From contig CM064432.1 in assembly GCA_032690845.1 (NCBI GenBank), positions 59,208,071 to 59,272,070 on the forward strand: a stretch of 64,000 nt of DNA, read 5' to 3'. A program made the position numbers and the translations under genes. The DNA is from Eleusine coracana subsp. coracana (taxonomy: Eukaryota; Streptophyta; Magnoliopsida; Poales; Poaceae). Below are positions 1-10,073 of this stretch, piece after piece. The first letter of the stretch is position 1. Every line of letters begins with the position of its first letter. The notes beneath the pieces are model-generated. The model ran no database searches. It was not told the DNA's origin and saw only the letters and a list, made by a program, of their open reading frames with translations.

Positions 1-1824
1 CTTGGTGACTGAAGGTTAGGCATCTTCAGTTCGTTGCGGCTGTCCGCATAAGTTGGCGTCGGCGTGGTCTGCACGTGTAGTTCTACAAAGACCAAGCCTG
101 CTCGAGCTGAATTTCTCTGTTTGTTTTCTCATTTCTTTCTCGAGCGGCCATATGAGACAGACACTTTATACTATCATACGATGCACACGGGCAAAATAGA
201 TTGGTAAAGTAAATTTCATAAAACTACAATTATTTGGCAAGGCTGCACTATAGTTTTACAGGACTAAGTTCTCCACCCGAATTTCTCCTCTTCTTCTTCT
301 TTTCTTTCTCGAGCCAGTGTGAAAACATCATAGATTTTGTACTTTCACGCGGCGCACACACATAGGTTGTCGAGTAACTTCATAAATTATGATTATTTTC
401 TGACATTGTAATACAAAATTATATATAACTTCTACTATTTATTTTAAAAAATTATAACTATATCAACCCAACTAGCAAAAACCTACAGCTTCGATGGTCT
501 GTTCAAATCTGTCATATATATACATGTGCCAGAAAAGTAGTTTCTTATTATTGAAGTAAAAAATAGTTGTAGTTTAATGTATACTATTCATGTCATTGAT
601 TGTAAGAGAACGTACTTCATATCAAGAGGTAACTCTTTTGTTTATTTATTAGAGCATCTCCAACAACCTCTTCAAATCAGACACTTTGGCTAAATCTAAA
701 AAAAAGGAAAAAAAATCCGATCCAACAGACTCGCCATACCTTCTTCTTTTTTCCTCACTCGGTATCCCGCCAGCTTTGCTCTCCATCTTTGCCAAGCGTC
801 ACGCGATCGCCATCGCAACCCTCCCGCACATGCGCCGCATTCCCGCATGCCCTTCGGGGCCTTCCCCCACGTGAGTCTATCTGTTTTTCCCCCGCCAAAT
901 CGACTTAGGGCTTCCAAATTGCATCTTAGTGACCTTAAAGTTTCCATTCTTCTAAGTTTTGGGAGTCATAGTGACAATATATTATTATTTTGTAAGATGC
1001 AAAATTTAGATTTGAAATTAATTAGGTCATTAGAATCATATATAGTCATTTCTTATTAGTCAAGGAATTCAGCTTGTAACAGGTAATATTACAGCTAACA
1101 AAAATCATATTTTAATGATTAAAATGTAGACACCAATGATACTTTGGAGCCAAACATTTGAAAATAGCATAAGAACAGGATTCAGTTTTTGGCATAGTAT
1201 GTGCACAATTTATAACCTCTATTTTTTTTTGTGCAAATTTCACCTTTAAACCATCGCAACAGCTATTGCTAATTTAGAGATCACAGTGGTGCCTCTTATT
1301 AATAATTAAGAAAATAAAATATAAAATAGAGTTTTCATACGTCAGTGACCTAAAACAACATGGTCCTTACGCAAATTGACCCCACTATTATATTGCCTTT
1401 GGTGTCTGATGGCCTTGGGTCATTTGGCGAAGCTCTAAAGGTGGAACTTGGTGAGTACGACCCCCCGGATGATTTCCCACTTTAAAGAGAAAAATCTTAT
1501 CATGGCCGATTTTGATTACACTGATTTGCTATTTAGAACTTCCTATCAAGTTTGTGCCAGCGTTGTACACCTGTGAAACTGGAAAGAACACAAAATAGAG
1601 AGAAAACACTGAGCGGACTTTGTGGATTCAAAGATTTCAACTCCGTATCGGCCTCCTTGGCCCTCAAGTTACGTAGCCTACTTCGGCGTAATATATCGAT
1701 CGGCCACGCGAGACGCGACGCGAGCCGGCCTCTGCCTAAAACGGGAGAGAATAGATCGACTGCGCAAAGTGCAAAGGCAATGGTGCCGGCGCCGCCTACC
1801 AACAGGAAAGAAGCTACAGCCGCG
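1..1824. other. Intergenic DNA upstream of the first F-box gene
   Basis: No convincing gene is present. Bases 1-150 resemble the stretch at about 3885-4030, which lies just after an F-box tail relic (shared words: 'ctgaaggtt', 'ctcgagctga', 'ttctctct'). A further F-box copy therefore probably ends just before the window. Bases about 1060-1590 match about 4785-5330 upstream of the second F-box copy, including 'caagtttgtgccagc' and 'ttgtacacc'. At 654 the MITE-like word 'gagcatctccaaca' occurs and is echoed at about 4365. The rest is AT-rich DNA with no clear signal. Confidence 0.6.
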
Positions 1825-3123
1825 ATGGAAGCCCCAGCAGGCTGGAACCTCCCCACGGACGCCTTCGCCGAGATCCTGCTCCGCCTCTCTCTGAGTTCCC
1901 AACGCCGCGTCCGCCTCGTCTGCCGGCACTGGCGCGACGTCATCGACGAGCGTTTCCTACCGCATCATCAGAGCCAGCCCATGCCTCTGATCTATGCCCG
2001 GACTGGCACCTCCGGCTCATCAGCACACGTCGTCGAGGACCTCACCGACGGCCGATGCTGCGAGCTGTGGCGAAGCAGCGGCCAATACACGCTGCTGGTC
2101 GGCACGTGCAACGGCCTGCTGTGCCTGTGCGACAACACCAAACCCGGCGGCGCCGTGTCCCTGGTCAACCCCGTCACCGGCGAGGCGTTGGCTATCCCGC
2201 CGCTGCCGTCCTCCGGCCAATGGGCAAGGCAGAAAAGGTCATGGGTCGAAGCCTCGAACGGGTGGGACAAGACGTACAGCTTCGCGTGCCGCCCGGTGAC
2301 CGGCCGGTACATGCTCGTGCACCTCCCGTTTCACTGCGACCTTACCGCGGGGTTCAATGTGCTCAAGGTGTTCACGCTTGGGGAGGACTATTCGTGGAGA
2401 GACGTGGCGGTCCCTGGCGGCGCCACGTGCCGCGTCGACGCCGGCATCGTCAGCGTCGATGGAGCCACGTATTGGGTCACCAAGGGCGCCGAGACGGTCA
2501 TGTCGTTCGATTTGGAGGGCGAGACCGTCGTGTCTACCGGCCCGCTTCCGGTGCCCGTCGGACAAGGTGGCTACATCTTCCACCTGACGGAGGTGAACGG
2601 GAAGCTGGGCCTTGCCATCAGCGCCGACCAGCCGACACCAGCGAAGACCGAGGTAACAACTACGTGCTTCACAAGAACCTTACCCATGTCCAACCAACGG
2701 TTAAACGTGTTTGATACTGTCTTGGTTCCGACTTTCGTGCAGGTCTGGGTCCTCGGGGTTGCAAAGGACCGGCAGGCGTGGGTCCGGTGGTACGGTGTCC
2801 AGGTGCACAGCGTTCTGCAGCGGCTGGCGCGACCGCACTTCGCGCACGGCAAGTTCGTCCTGACCACTGACAGTAAAGTGGAGAGGTCGTGGAGGTCCGA
2901 GCGGAAGCAGGTGTTCGCGCACCGGCAGCGCGTTGCAGGGAGGCCACTGCTCAGCGGCGAGGTGCGGTCCGTGAGGATCAGAGAGCCCGGGACGCCGGTG
3001 TTCGGCATCGCCAACGACTGCCCCGGCGCTGTCCACGGGACGTTCGCGTACGTCGCGACCACGGAGCCGTTGGGCGAGTACATACAGGGTGTGAAACGTC
3101 GTGGCCGTCCACTGAAGACGTGA
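1825..3123 (+). CDS. F-box protein, intact copy of a tandem pair
   Basis: A probable substrate adaptor of an SCF (Skp1-Cullin-F-box) ubiquitin ligase. The F-box spans about residues 7-44 (WNLPTDAFAEILLRL, then RVRLVCRHWRDVID). A long C-terminal region of the F-box-associated type follows, without LRR or Kelch repeats. I place a 90-nt intron at 2653-2742 (GAG|GTAACA to TGCAG|GTCTGG). It is a multiple of three, so the frame is open with or without splicing. Exons 1825-2652 and 2743-3123 give 402 residues. An in-frame ATG at 1780 would add 15 residues, but the second copy is homologous there without clear coding character, so 1825 is preferred. The substrate is unknown. F-box genes in grasses often lie in fast-changing tandem clusters, as here. 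Confidence 0.85.
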   Translation: MEAPAGWNLPTDAFAEILLRLSLSSQRRVRLVCRHWRDVIDERFLPHHQSQPMPLIYARTGTSGSSAHVVEDLTDGRCCELWRSSGQYTLLVGTCNGLLCLCDNTKPGGAVSLVNPVTGEALAIPPLPSSGQWARQKRSWVEASNGWDKTYSFACRPVTGRYMLVHLPFHCDLTAGFNVLKVFTLGEDYSWRDVAVPGGATCRVDAGIVSVDGATYWVTKGAETVMSFDLEGETVVSTGPLPVPVGQGGYIFHLTEVNGKLGLAISADQPTPAKTEVTTTCFTRTLPMSNQRLNVFDTVLVPTFVQVWVLGVAKDRQAWVRWYGVQVHSVLQRLARPHFAHGKFVLTTDSKVERSWRSERKQVFAHRQRVAGRPLLSGEVRSVRIREPGTPVFGIANDCPGAVHGTFAYVATTEPLGEYIQGVKRRGRPLKT

Positions 3124-3584
3124 AAGGCTGTGATAAGGCAGTGCAAGGCGTCGGCAAGTCTTGCAAGCACAAGTTGGTCCTTCTTCAATTCTTCGGACGG
3201 TGATCGTATAATCAGGAGGGAACTGAAACCTAGCACAACCATGAGTTTGATTCTCAGTTTTCTCTAGTCAGTGTCGTGTCTGTTGCGTTGCGCATGACGC
3301 ACCGATGGTGGTGGCGCGGCCGGGACGTGGGGCACGGAATGAGAACGTGCTTCACGAACATTGCCAGCCGAATTGAAATTTGGTGGCGCCGTCGAAACAA
3401 AAGAGAACCCATCAAAAGTAAAAACTGTGTACCTGCACTCGTGAGTAAATGACGACGTAACGAATTTGCATGTGCCGGTTTTCAAAATGAAGTCAAAACG
3501 CTGCCGATCTATTGATCACCCTCGCTACAAATGGTGAACCTTAATTGAGCCGTTTCCCTGCTCGCTAGCTCGTGGGCACATCAT
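3124..3584 (+). promoter_or_regulatory. Orphan copy of the ECA1-like gene promoter
   Basis: This stretch after the F-box stop aligns by eye with 6300-6620, the region in front of the intact cysteine-rich gene. Shared words run in the same order: 'agatggtggtggcgcg'-type, 'agaacgtgc', 'ttcacgaaca', 'gccgtcgaaaca', 'gtacctg.actcgtg.gtaaatgac' and 'ctacaaatg'. It is the promoter of a second cysteine-rich gene that has since decayed. Confidence 0.65.
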
Positions 3585-3875
3585 CCTCATCCTTGCCGTC
3601 GCGCATGCCATGGTGGTCGCAGCGCCGCCGGCTACGACGGGCATCACAAGACGCGCGACGTCCTGCTCCTGCTCATGCTCGTCTTGGAAACCCTGCACCT
3701 GAGCCAAGTCAGCTGCACCGTGCTCGCCGGTGTCGACCACAAGTGGACAGTGAGCGGTGAGGTGCAGTCCGTATGCATGGATCAGGGAGATGAGGACGGC
3801 GGTGTCCGGCATCACCACGAACAGCTACCTCCGCGGGACATTTGCTTACATCGAACCACGGGGCTGTTGAGTGTG
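3585..3875 (+). pseudogene. Chimeric relic: ECA1-like gene joined to an F-box tail
   Basis: Bases about 3585-3745 resemble the coding part of the cysteine-rich gene at 6757-7137. Shared stretches include 'cgcgcgacgtcctgctcct', 'cctgagccaagtcagctgc' and 'gtgctcgccggtgtcg'. The six-cysteine frame is not preserved. At about 3746 the similarity switches to the last 120 bases of the F-box gene: 'gcggtgaggtgcagtccgt', 'ggtgtccggcatc' and 'gggacatttgcttacatcg' match 2955-3075. A 72-codon open frame (3675-3893) crosses both parts but reads them out of frame and is not a credible gene. Confidence 0.6.
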
Positions 3876-5465
3876 TACAGGCTTGATAGCTGAAGGTTCT
3901 GCAACTGTAATAGTGTGCATCCGCAGTTCTGAAGCCCAAGCCCTCGAGCTGATTTTCTCTCTCTTTTTTACCTTTTTCTTTCTTTGGAGACCGTATAGAA
4001 AAAAAAACGAAAACCTCGTAGTACTCTGAAATTTTCTTGTTATAAATTCTTCCTTTTCGTGCCACTAGCAACTAGCAATACAGAGATTGTTCATTACAAC
4101 ATTGGTGTGCGTCATTGGCAAAAGGACACAATCTTATGTATGTTTGCTCCTGAGTATAATCCTCTTTCTTTAGACATCGGAACATTTTTTTTGAATTACA
4201 CCAAAGCAATCAAAACACACACAAAACATCTGTTAGCTAGAAAAAAAAAGAAAAACTAGTATATTTATAACACCAAAAACACTTAAACAAATACTAATTT
4301 GTCTCTAATTATGGTATTGTAGTCTATATCGTAACTTTATTGAGTTTTTGTATGTGACTGACCATCTCCAACACTTTGAGCTTGGTGAGAACACTATATT
4401 TATTTATTTATTTTGTAAAGAAGTGAATTTTATTAAATTTGGTCTTTACAATTCATAAAATGAACACACTCTAACATACTCAAAAAGGAAAAATATCTCT
4501 TATTCCACCAAACCAATAAATGCACAATAAATTAATTTTCATAGTAGTTTAATCTTTTTAAACTCCACATGTGACTATTTTCTGACAATGTTTTAAATAT
4601 ACTAGATGATTGCCGCCGCCATCGAGCGATCAGACATTAGACTTATGAGACTTTATAACTATAATATATTGTTATATTGAAAAGGACGATTCTTGGCATT
4701 TCATTATCATTGATGCTACTATTTTATAAATTACAAAATCTGTATTTGCGTCAATTAGATCTCTAAAACTATAGTTATTTCTTGTTAACCGAAGAATTCA
4801 ACTTGTATTTGCTAAGATCACAGTTAACACAACACTGCTTTAATGATTAGAATGTCGAATTGTTAAAATCAAAAATATTACTGGGCACATGCTGCTAGTT
4901 AAAATATATTTCTTGATAACCACTATTGGTACTTTGCGATTGAAGTTGTAAGAATGATGAGGGAGCACATTTCGTTTTCAACGCATTGTTTGCACAATTC
5001 AGAACAAAAAATAAATAAATCAATTTCATCATGGGAGCAGCTATCACTTGGCCGGCTAAAGATCGAACGGTATTGTCAGTTATTAATAAAAAGAAGAGAG
5101 AGTTTACATGGCACAGAACAGCATCACCATTACGAAACAAATTATATTAGTTTGGTGTTTGATGGCATTGGGTCATCTGGCAAAGCTCCAAGGGCCGGAT
5201 GTTTTCGCCTTTAAAGAAAAAAAAAATCATATCACATAGTTAGCGGTACAGTTTTGATCACGTTGATGCATGCTTTCTGAAATTGGTCTCAAGTTTGTGC
5301 CAGCATTGTACACCAGTGAAACGGGACAGATCGATCAAAAAGGGATTTTGTTGATTCCGCAATTCAATTTCCGTATTTTTCGTCATTTGGTCCTCAAGTT
5401 ACCTCGGCACATTATCTCTCCGGCGCCGCCTCCCAAGTACCAACAGAAAGGCTGCTACAGCCGCA
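3876..5465. other. Intergenic DNA of the tandem repeat
   Basis: AT-rich. Bases 3885-4030 match the window start, and 4785-5330 match 1060-1590 (promoter side of the F-box gene). 'catctccaacac' at 4365 parallels the MITE-like word at 656. No gene is seen. The matches show that the duplication covered the intergenic DNA as well as the genes. Confidence 0.55.
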
Positions 5466-5875
5466 ATGGAAGACACAAGCTGGAACCTCCCCACGGACGC
5501 CTCGGCCGAGATCCTGCTCCGCCTCCCTCCAAGTTCCCAACGGGCAACGGCGCGTCCGCCTCGTCTCCCGGAACTGGCGCGACGTCATAGACGAGCGTGT
5601 CCTACCGCATCATCAGAGGTCAGAGCCACCCCATGCCGCTTATCTACGTCGGCACACGCACCTCCGGTTCGGCGCACGTCGTCGAGGGCCTCGCCGAAGG
5701 CCGGTGCCGGGAGCTACGTCGAAGCGCTCCCGGCCACTACACGGACTACCACACTTTCAACACGATTCTGGTCGGCACGGTCAATGGCCTGCTCTGCTTG
5801 TGCGACAATCACGGAGCCGTTGGGCGAGTATAGGATCAAACGTGCTACGACTGCTGTGCGTCACGGGCGTCCTCT
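5466..5875 (+). pseudogene. F-box gene copy with a frameshift and internal deletion
   Basis: Second copy of the 1825-3123 gene. It opens with the same start and F-box (WNLPTDASAEILLRLPPSSQ). The frame is lost after about 25 codons through small insertions near 5540. The rest reads in another frame from 5597 (PMPLIYVGTRTSGSAHVVEG, then GLLCLCDN). At about 5810 the sequence jumps from the position equivalent to about 2140 straight to that of about 3060 ('acggagccgttgggcgagta'). About 920 bases of the middle are therefore missing. The F-box-associated region is gone and no full protein is possible. Confidence 0.8.
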
Positions 5876-5968
5876 GTAGCAGGGACGACTGCGATCAGGC
5901 AGCGCGAGGCGTTGGTTAGACTTGAAAGCCCGATTTCTCCTTTTGCATTACTACTTCCGATCCCGATC

Positions 5969-6243
5969 ATGGTCATTACGCTTTTTCAAGGCGAATTTAG
6001 TTCCATAGGTCACATAGTCTCGCAAATCAAACGTGACGCCGAGTTATGGGTACGGGCAGGCGCGAAAGACCTTGGTCGTTTGTTTAGTGAGTAGTCCACT
6101 TGGTATCTTTGAAGGTTCAATTCATGGTCATTACGACCGTTGTGTTGCTAGCGACTTTCACTAGCGTTGTAAACTTGTGCTATTTTGGCACCTTCTTCTT
6201 AATACAATGATACGTAGCTCTTCTGCGTATTCGAGAAAAAAAA
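5969..6243 (+). mobile_element. 5'-truncated LINE insertion (3' end only)
   Basis: A 275-base insertion with an A-tail, flanked by a 16-base imperfect target duplication: 'acttccgatcccgatc' at 5953-5968 and 'acttccgatcctgatc' at 6244-6259. The element carries a degenerate C-terminal open frame (DAELWVRAGAKDLGRLFSE, then stop) and the typical plant LINE 3' end 'aatacaatgatacgtagc...' followed by A residues. It sits just after the broken F-box copy and in front of the cysteine-rich gene's promoter. Confidence 0.75.
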
Positions 6244-6299
6244 ACTTCCGATCCTGATCGTATATGCAACACTGCAAGCCGCACCTGAATGGATTTGTT

Positions 6300-6756
6300 C
6301 TCAGTTTTTTTTTTCTTCTTATCAGTGTCCTGTTTGTCGCAGTGCTCGGTTTCCCGGCGCGCCGGCGGGTGCCGGACAGATGGTGGTGGCGCGCTCTGCT
6401 CTAGGCGTGGAATCTGCGCGACGCGCGCGCGTTAGAACGTGCTGCCTTCACGAACACCTCCCACCGAATCGAAAGAGATGCGGTGGCCGTCGAAACAGAC
6501 CGAACAAAAATTAATAGCTTGTACCTGAACTCGTGCGTAAATGACAACGTAATGAAATGGCAAGTGCCCGTTTCACAAACGAAGGCATAACGGCGCTGCT
6601 GCTCAATCAAACCTCCCTCCCTACAAATGCCAAGCCTGAAAGCCTCTCTCCCCTTCCCTCCAGCGAGTGCTCGACCAAGAACAAACGCTCGTCGGCACGC
6701 ATCAGTCGGGGGAACAATCTTCACACGGACAACTGATCGAGCGTACCGTTGCAGCA
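6300..6756 (+). promoter_or_regulatory. Promoter and 5' UTR of the ECA1-like gene
   Basis: Upstream region of the cysteine-rich gene, recognisable because 3260-3540 is a second copy of it. 'cctccctacaaatgcc' near 6610 is the best core-promoter candidate (TATA-like 'tacaaat'), and the word 'ctacaaatg' is kept in the orphan copy. Confidence 0.4.
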
Positions 6757-7137
6757 ATGGGGAGCCGCTCGTCGGCCTTCCCTGTCTTCCTCGTCCTGGC
6801 TTTCACGCACGTCGTGGCCGCGACGGACCTCACAGCGGAGGCGCCGGGGTACCGCCACGACGAGCCGCCGCTGGCTCCGGCCGCCGGCGGCGGGGCCATT
6901 CCCAGGGCCGCGGCCGACTGCGTGAAGACGGTCATGGAGACGTCGCAGCCCTGCGCGCGCGACGTCCTCCTCACGATAGTATTCGGGTTCGTCCACCTCA
7001 GCCAGGGCTGCTGCAACGTGCTCGCCGGCGTCGGCGAGAAGTGCGTCGCCGACGTGTTTTCCGCCGTCCCCCAGCCCGGACCAGCGCTGCTCCCCGTCGT
7101 CAACCGCATCTGCGGCTTTGTCGCCACCGTCCTGTAG
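6757..7137 (+). CDS. Secreted six-cysteine prolamin-like (ECA1 / egg-cell-secreted type) protein
   Basis: 126 residues, single exon. Residues 1-21 form a signal peptide ending near VVAA, so the product should enter the secretory pathway. The mature part has six cysteines at about 55, 66, 85, 86, 96 and 119 (C-x10-C-x18-CC-x9-C-x22-C), the pattern of the plant prolamin-like domain. In Arabidopsis this family includes EC1, which the egg cell releases to activate sperm, and other gametophyte-expressed ECA1-like proteins. A reproductive role here is inferred from family only. The upstream in-frame ATG at 6667 is rejected because it would place 30 non-hydrophobic residues before the signal peptide. 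The gene belongs to the duplicated F-box/cysteine-rich unit and is its intact copy. Confidence 0.8.
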   Translation: MGSRSSAFPVFLVLAFTHVVAATDLTAEAPGYRHDEPPLAPAAGGGAIPRAAADCVKTVMETSQPCARDVLLTIVFGFVHLSQGCCNVLAGVGEKCVADVFSAVPQPGPALLPVVNRICGFVATVL

Positions 7138-7988
7138 CTCTGTTTCTCGTCGCGCAGAGAGAGATTATTGAACACCGAAGGTTACATACACGGACCGTTC
7201 ACGGTGAGCATATTCGTGAGAAGTTGTTCGTACACGAATTTTGGAAAAGCGGAATATGTTCTCACACCTGTACTAGGTTAAAGTTGGATGCAAACTGTAA
7301 ACCAGATTCCCGAACATTTCTCGAGTTCAAATATGCATCATGTGCTGGAAATGGACTTGCTTGGTCTTGGTCTCTTGGATTAGATGGGCTAGACTGGGCT
7401 TTGAATTCTGCGCGGGCCAGGCATTTCACATGTTCTACGTAGGATTGGGCAGGCTGGGGATAGCAGTACTGGGCTTCCGGAAAAAAGACGCCGAGCTCGG
7501 ATCTTTCTTGACTAGTACTTGTCCTGTGAGCTGGATTCACCTGGTGAAAAGTAAATTTTGACTTATTAGGTTGAGATTATTACAACAGACCTCCACACCA
7601 CTTCAAAATTTTCTAACGACAAAATTCCTCCAAATCTACTTCGAATTTCGAAGCGAAGCGCCATGGAATTTACTCGACCCAGCGGCATTTCCTTTCTAGA
7701 ATATGCGGCTCAACTTGTCCGGACGCGACGTAGCCGACCACGCCGCCGGCCCGCTGTGATCTTCACGAATGGTAATCCGTTAATCAAGCCCCAATTAATA
7801 GGGAAAGCGACGCTAACAAGCACCTCTCACCTCACCTCACTACCTCTCTCTCTCTCTCGCCCCAGACAAAAGCCGTCTCCATTCTTCCCCCTCCTCGCCA
7901 CGCGCATCGGCAAGGACGCCATCGAATCCGCCTCATCCCCACCAGTTCGCCGAACCCCTCGCTCCGCCCCGCCTCCGGAACCCTATCA
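7138..7988. other. Intergenic DNA and NF-YC 5' leader
   Basis: No separate gene is supported. The last about 180 bases before 7989 are C/T-rich with a short CT run near 7846-7859, typical of a plant 5' UTR. The open frame at 7663-8292 is a shadow in the wrong frame of the NF-YC gene. Confidence 0.5.
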
Positions 7989-8612
7989 ATGGAGCCCAAA
8001 TCCACCACCCCTCCGCCGCAGCCCCCCGTCATGGGCGCGCCCGTCGCGTACCCGCCGGCCGCCGCGTACGCCGCCCCAGGCGCCGTGGCCTACCCGCCCG
8101 CCGCCGCGTACCCCGGTCCGGGCACCGTGGCCTACCCGCCGCCCGCCGCGGGCCAGCCGCCGCAGACGCAGCAGAGCTCCGCGACGCAGCAGCAGCTGCA
8201 GATGTTCTGGGCGGAGCAGTACCGCGAGATCGAGGCCACCACGGACTTCAAGAACCACAACCTCCCCCTCGCCCGCATCAAGAAGATCATGAAGGCGGAC
8301 GAAGACGTCCGCATGATCGCCGCCGAGGCACCCGTCGTCTTCGCGCGCGCCTGCGAGATGTTCATCCTCGAGCTCACCCACCGCGGATGGGCGCACGCCG
8401 AGGAGAACAAGCGCCGCACGCTGCAGAAGTCAGACATCGCAGCCGCCGTCGCGCGCACCGAGGTCTTCGATTTCCTCGTCGACATCGTGCCGCGGGACGA
8501 GGCCAAGGACGCCGAGGCCGCAGCGGCGGCCGTCGGGGCCGGGATTCCTCACCCCGCCGCAGGGATGCCGGCCACAGACCCGATGGCGTACTACTATGTC
8601 CAGCCGCAGTAA
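7989..8612 (+). CDS. NF-YC: NF-YC subunit of the CCAAT-binding transcription factor
   Basis: 207 residues, single coding exon. NF-YC pairs with NF-YB through histone folds. The dimer then binds NF-YA and CCAAT boxes, or a CCT protein such as CO, in the nucleus. The N-terminal 60 residues are a low-complexity P/A/Y region with repeated 'VAYPPAAAY'-type units. The conserved core follows at about residues 70-168: QMFWAEQYREIE, then LPLARIKKIMKADEDV, ISAEAP-like (MIAAEAPVVFARACEMFI), LTHRGW and TLQKSDIAAAV, the plant NF-YC histone-fold signature. A short A/P-rich tail ends in YYYVQPQ. The start is the first ATG of the conserved frame after a CT-rich leader. The specific family number cannot be assigned by eye. 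Confidence 0.95.
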   Translation: MEPKSTTPPPQPPVMGAPVAYPPAAAYAAPGAVAYPPAAAYPGPGTVAYPPPAAGQPPQTQQSSATQQQLQMFWAEQYREIEATTDFKNHNLPLARIKKIMKADEDVRMIAAEAPVVFARACEMFILELTHRGWAHAEENKRRTLQKSDIAAAVARTEVFDFLVDIVPRDEAKDAEAAAAAVGAGIPHPAAGMPATDPMAYYYVQPQ

Positions 8613-10073
8613 CGTTTCCATTTCTATCTTTTATTTAGTATTTATTTAGTACTTTGCGAATCCTAGTAAATTATTATGAGAGTATGCCCACTGTTGTTTC
8701 CCTTGTTCTGTTGTTGCCGCCTAATAACTTATAAGCTTGGCGTGATAATCGTCTTTGGTGCCTTCTCTCGAGTATAAGGGAATCAGTTTCAGATTCCAGA
8801 GAGGTGGTTGTAATTGATAAAGGGAGGCTCTGTATGATGGTGATGGTTCATGCCAACAGATATTATAATTATTTATTGTGTTGTACTGTATTCCCTCATT
8901 ATCACAGTGCATGATCTTCACAATAATTATTTATTCTGAAGTGTGATTCCAGCCAATAGAACTCATGTAATTGAGATGAGTGCATGTGTGTACTTGTTTG
9001 CCACTGTTTCATTTTATTGTGCACTGTTTAAACCATATGGCTATTTCTTGATCTGGCAGGAACATCTTTGTTCCTCTTTGAATAGTTGTTTCTGAAGAAT
9101 TACTACTGTGTGGATGGTACAAATGAATCCAGCAGTTGTTCTAGTTCTGGCCATTATCATTGAAGTTTCCTTTAATGAGTCTAAGTGCTCTTTGCTTATT
9201 GCTGCTCTTCAATTGCTGCCATTTGAGTTTTGGGTGAAAACGTCTCCGCACTTTAAGTTGATTTTCTAGGTTACACTATGTTATTGTTTGTCTTGTTTGA
9301 TCGAGGTTCTGGTTCTTCGGTGCATTTGGCTGAAAAGGATACTTCTTTCTAAACAAATGACTAGTGGCCTCTAATAATCATTTGGACCCTTGTCTAACCT
9401 TTAGCCACTTTGTAAAACACTTTCTTACTGGAAATTCCAAGGCTTGCATACCCATGATATCCCCCATTAGCACATCCAGTGACTCTACAAACTGGACCTG
9501 GTGTGATGAAATTCTGCAGACCTTTCTTTCTTTTCATTTTTTTCTTGTTTAAGTTAGTTTTATACTCCCTCTGTGTTTTTATAGATTAGGTCGGCTAGTT
9601 GAAATTAAACTAATCAAAGTCATATATAAAAGTTTGAGTGATTCCTGAGCGAAGTATTTGCTTCAAACACAAGCAGCTATCTTAGCTGCTGCTTTATGGA
9701 GCAATCATGAGTAGCACTAGCGTTCCACCATTCGCATGGTACATCTGGTACCTCTCACTTTCTGATTTGAAAATTCATTTCAACGATAAGCCGAGCACTG
9801 AATCACAAGTCAAGTCGGTATTCGTCTCTCTTTTTCCCCTTAACCAACAGGACAATTCCAGGAATTGGTGTATAGTACCCTTAACCCCACAAGTTCGATC
9901 AAGAGAGAAGCCACCCAGTTCCTTTTTTTTTTTTTTTTTTTTGAAGGAAGAAGAGAAGCCACCCAGTTCCTCTTTTTTCTCTTTTTTGAAGGGACCCAGT
10001 TCGTCTGAGGTTACCTGAATTTTTTTAAACAAGGTAATTCCAGTTACTAGTAAGCTGGTTAATATCAGTTCGT
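8613..10073. other. NF-YC 3' region and intergenic DNA
   Basis: AT-rich with no credible coding sequence. A Stowaway-like end 'tactccctctgt' occurs at about 9565, but no partner end was found. At 9900-10020 a short block containing 'gaagccacccagttcc' is repeated twice, separated by a T-run. 'agttcgtctgagg' occurs at about 9995 and again at 10068. Confidence 0.45.

Noticed and set aside
9565..9620. Stowaway-like end 'tactccctctgt'
   Set aside because: No second end in inverted orientation was found nearby, so a complete MITE cannot be claimed.
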